Of a stretch of DNA of 64,000 nt, positions 62,718-64,000 are shown piece by piece. The stretch is from Chitinophaga flava (GTDB lineage Bacteria; Bacteroidota; Bacteroidia; Chitinophagales; Chitinophagaceae): the NCBI RefSeq assembly GCF_003308995.1, contig NZ_QFFJ01000001.1, positions 744,001-808,000 on the forward strand, in the 5' to 3' direction. Position 1 is the first letter of the stretch, and the number at the start of each line of letters is the position of its first letter. Made by a program: the position numbers and the translations under genes. The notes under the pieces were generated by a model that worked only from the letters and a program-made list of their open reading frames with translations, had not been told where the DNA came from and ran no database searches.

Positions 62718-63087
62718 TCTCTTTGGACAAGGGTTTGGTAAGATAACCATTTACCACAGCATAATGACGTACCCGCTCTTTGTCTTTCTCATCAATAGAA
62801 GAGGTCAAAACAAAAATGCGGATTTCTTTGGGCAGCTGCCCGTGAAAAAGGCTGTATTCGTCCAGAAATTCCCAGCCATCCATAATAGGCATGTTCAGAT
62901 CAAGCAGAATAAGGTCCGGCAGGTCGTCCTCGTTATCCGCATGTAAACGGATATGATCAAGGACGTCCTGCGCATCGGAAAACACCCGGATATTGGTGCT
63001 TATCCCCTGCCGCTCTATCATGATTTTAGCTATTTGCTGGTGAATTGGATCGTCGTCTACTATAAAAATCATATTGATCAGCTTCAT
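62698..63087 (-). CDS. Single-domain response regulator
   Basis: A 129-residue CheY-like receiver domain. Acidic residues VDDDP (about 9-13) and the phosphorylation Asp in LILLDLNMPIMDGWEF (Asp near 63) are present, with the Thr/Ser switch in VLTSS (about 95-99) and the Lys in LTKPL. MKLINMIFIVDDD is the start; MIFIVDDD at residue 6 is equally possible. No output domain is attached. It follows the histidine kinase by 8 bases and is probably phosphorylated by it. The output may be protein-protein. Confidence 0.92.
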   Translation of the reverse strand: MKLINMIFIVDDDPIHQQIAKIMIERQGISTNIRVFSDAQDVLDHIRLHADNEDDLPDLILLDLNMPIMDGWEFLDEYSLFHGQLPKEIRIFVLTSSIDEKDKERVRHYAVVNGYLTKPLSKEIIAHLS

Positions 63088-63095
63088 AAAAGGGA

Positions 63096-64000
63096 TTATT
63101 CCGGCCTAAATGTAATAATAAATTTTGTTCCATGGCCCAGGCTGCTTTCTGCCTTAATACTTCCACCCATCGCTTCTACCTGTGTTTTAGTAATAAACAG
63201 GCCTATTCCCTTGGCATCTTTGTTACGGTGAAATGTTTTTCTGAAACCAAATAATTTATTACCAAAACGCTCCATATCGATACCAACACCATTGTCCTGC
63301 ACTGTCAGCACAATGTTTTCACTTTCCTTCCTGGTTTGTATGTGCAGCTCCGGCGAACGTTCTGGTGAACGGTAACGGATAGCGTTAGTAATAAAGTTCT
63401 GCAGGATACTGTCGAGATATACGCGTGGATACTCTATCACCGGCGCCTGATCAAAGTCATCTGTGATCCGGATATTGCTGGTTTCAATATCTACCAGCAA
63501 TATATCTTTTACTTTCTGTAAGCGATCGGTAAACGACAGCCTTTCTTTTTCCACATTCACATCCTTCCGTATCTGCACCACCTCCACCAGATCATTGAGT
63601 GTTTCATCAATTTTCTTTATCACCTCATGCAACATGCCCAGATACAACTCCCGCTCCTGGTGGGAGGTAGCTTCATTATGCATCTGCATCAACGCACGCA
63701 GGTTGGCAATAGGTGCACGCAGGTTATGTGATGTAATATGGGCGAAGTCTTCCAACTGCTTGTTCTGGTTGACCAGGTTCTTATTCAGGTTAGACAGCTG
63801 ATCGTTGGCCTTGCGCAAGTCTTTCTGCATTTTCCTGCTCTCAGTGATATCCCGCATAAACACAGAGATACCGCCGTCCTGCATTGGTGTGAGCAGGAAG
63901 TCATACCACTTGTCGGGTTTAGGGAAGTAGATGCCGAAAGACTGTGACAGCTGAAGATGTATACACTCCTGCAAGCGGGCGTAAAACACAGTGCCGGACA
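63096..64000 (-). CDS. PAS-domain sensor histidine kinase, N-terminal part missing
   Basis: The open frame reaches the window edge, so the start is not seen. It ends in the visible order: PAS segment (residues before the kinase: WYDFLLTPMQDGGISVFMRD then ITESRKMQ), a coiled coil, the H-box SHNLRAPIANLRALMQMH (His near the middle of the visible part), the N-box NFITNAIRYRSPERSPELHI, and the G-box DNGVGIDMERFGNKLFGFRK plus GIGLFITK. These are the dimerisation and ATP-binding domains. It precedes a single receiver gene. The ligand is unknown. Confidence 0.9.
   Translation of the reverse strand, partial: SGTVFYARLQECIHLQLSQSFGIYFPKPDKWYDFLLTPMQDGGISVFMRDITESRKMQKDLRKANDQLSNLNKNLVNQNKQLEDFAHITSHNLRAPIANLRALMQMHNEATSHQERELYLGMLHEVIKKIDETLNDLVEVVQIRKDVNVEKERLSFTDRLQKVKDILLVDIETSNIRITDDFDQAPVIEYPRVYLDSILQNFITNAIRYRSPERSPELHIQTRKESENIVLTVQDNGVGIDMERFGNKLFGFRKTFHRNKDAKGIGLFITKTQVEAMGGSIKAESSLGHGTKFIITFRPE

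Noticed and set aside
1..64000. CRISPR arrays, tRNA, rRNA, prophage or insertion sequences
   Set aside because: No regular spaced repeats, no tRNA-like cloverleaf or rRNA sequence and no transposase or integrase were seen.

Overview
The window is a stretch of a Bacteroidota chromosome, most probably a Chitinophaga-like member of the Chitinophagaceae. This rests on several things. The rpmB-rpmG-DUF4295-ftsY cluster is typical of the phylum. DUF4294, DUF5723 and outer-membrane beta-barrel/carboxypeptidase-regulatory-like families are present, with bacillithiol genes, an undivided 13-gene complex I operon with fused nuoCD, and a CxxxY-type CcmE. Several intergenic regions carry the Bacteroidetes sigma-factor -7 box (TAnnTTTG), three of them with a T-rich -33 box about 20 bases upstream. 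Starts lack Shine-Dalgarno sequences. I see no rRNA, tRNA, CRISPR array, prophage or insertion sequence. It reads as core chromosome with a few accessory islands.

Layout. 1-2230: start of a cupin-like protein, then (minus strand) rpmB, rpmG, the small DUF4295 gene, a terminator, ftsY and another terminator. 2380-3690: an actinobacterial-type ahpC-ahpD peroxidase pair with a clear promoter and an internal hairpin. 3876-4500: a small membrane ORF and a repeat-rich intergenic region. 4511-10760 (minus): cytochrome c maturation genes ccmE and ccmF, an alpha/beta hydrolase, DUF4294, a plug-like secreted protein and bshB1. 10812-13844 (plus): ureohydrolase, membrane protein, radical SAM enzyme. 13847-16074 (minus): AraC regulator and MFS exporter. 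16215-19999 (plus): TonB-like protein, DUF5723 protein, folC. 20000-23707 (minus): Nudix hydrolase, YfiT-like thiol transferase, ABC ATPase, CAP lipoprotein, fbp. 23852-28115 (plus): aspartokinase, lipoprotein, large outer-membrane receptor. 28112-42723 (minus): nuoA-B-CD-E-F-G-H-I-J-K-L-M-N. 42945-51688 (minus): CBS protein, GH35 beta-galactosidase, two tandem GMC oxidoreductases with a gluconate-dehydrogenase-subunit-3-like partner, L,D-transpeptidase, small secreted and membrane proteins. 52032-54410 (minus): tyrosine catabolism (hmgA, hppD). 54829-62717 (plus): multi-pass membrane protein, a threonine-operon leader, thrA-thrB-thrC, a TPR lipoprotein and rpe. 62698-64000 (minus): single-domain response regulator and a truncated PAS histidine kinase.

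How the genes work together. The nuo operon encodes a complete respiratory NADH dehydrogenase, and CcmE/CcmF serve cytochrome c assembly. thrABC plus the separate aspartokinase supply the aspartate-family amino acids. BshB1 and the YfiT-like protein point to bacillithiol as the low-molecular-weight thiol. AhpC/AhpD form a peroxide-detoxifying pair. The GMC pair, its small subunit and the GH35 enzyme suggest periplasmic oxidation (perhaps 3-keto formation) and cleavage of glycosides.

The most interesting non-coding signal is upstream of thrA. A short reading frame encodes a Thr/Ile-rich leader peptide (6 Thr and 3 Ile in 15 residues), followed by hairpins that can pair in mutually exclusive ways. 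This is a candidate threonine attenuator in a phylum where such leaders are little documented. Other non-coding signals are a family of strong hairpins sharing a CGAAGAYC stem base, a 29-bp near-perfect inverted repeat, a REP-like palindrome next to direct repeats, and a repeated GT-rich motif upstream of both tyrosine-degradation genes.
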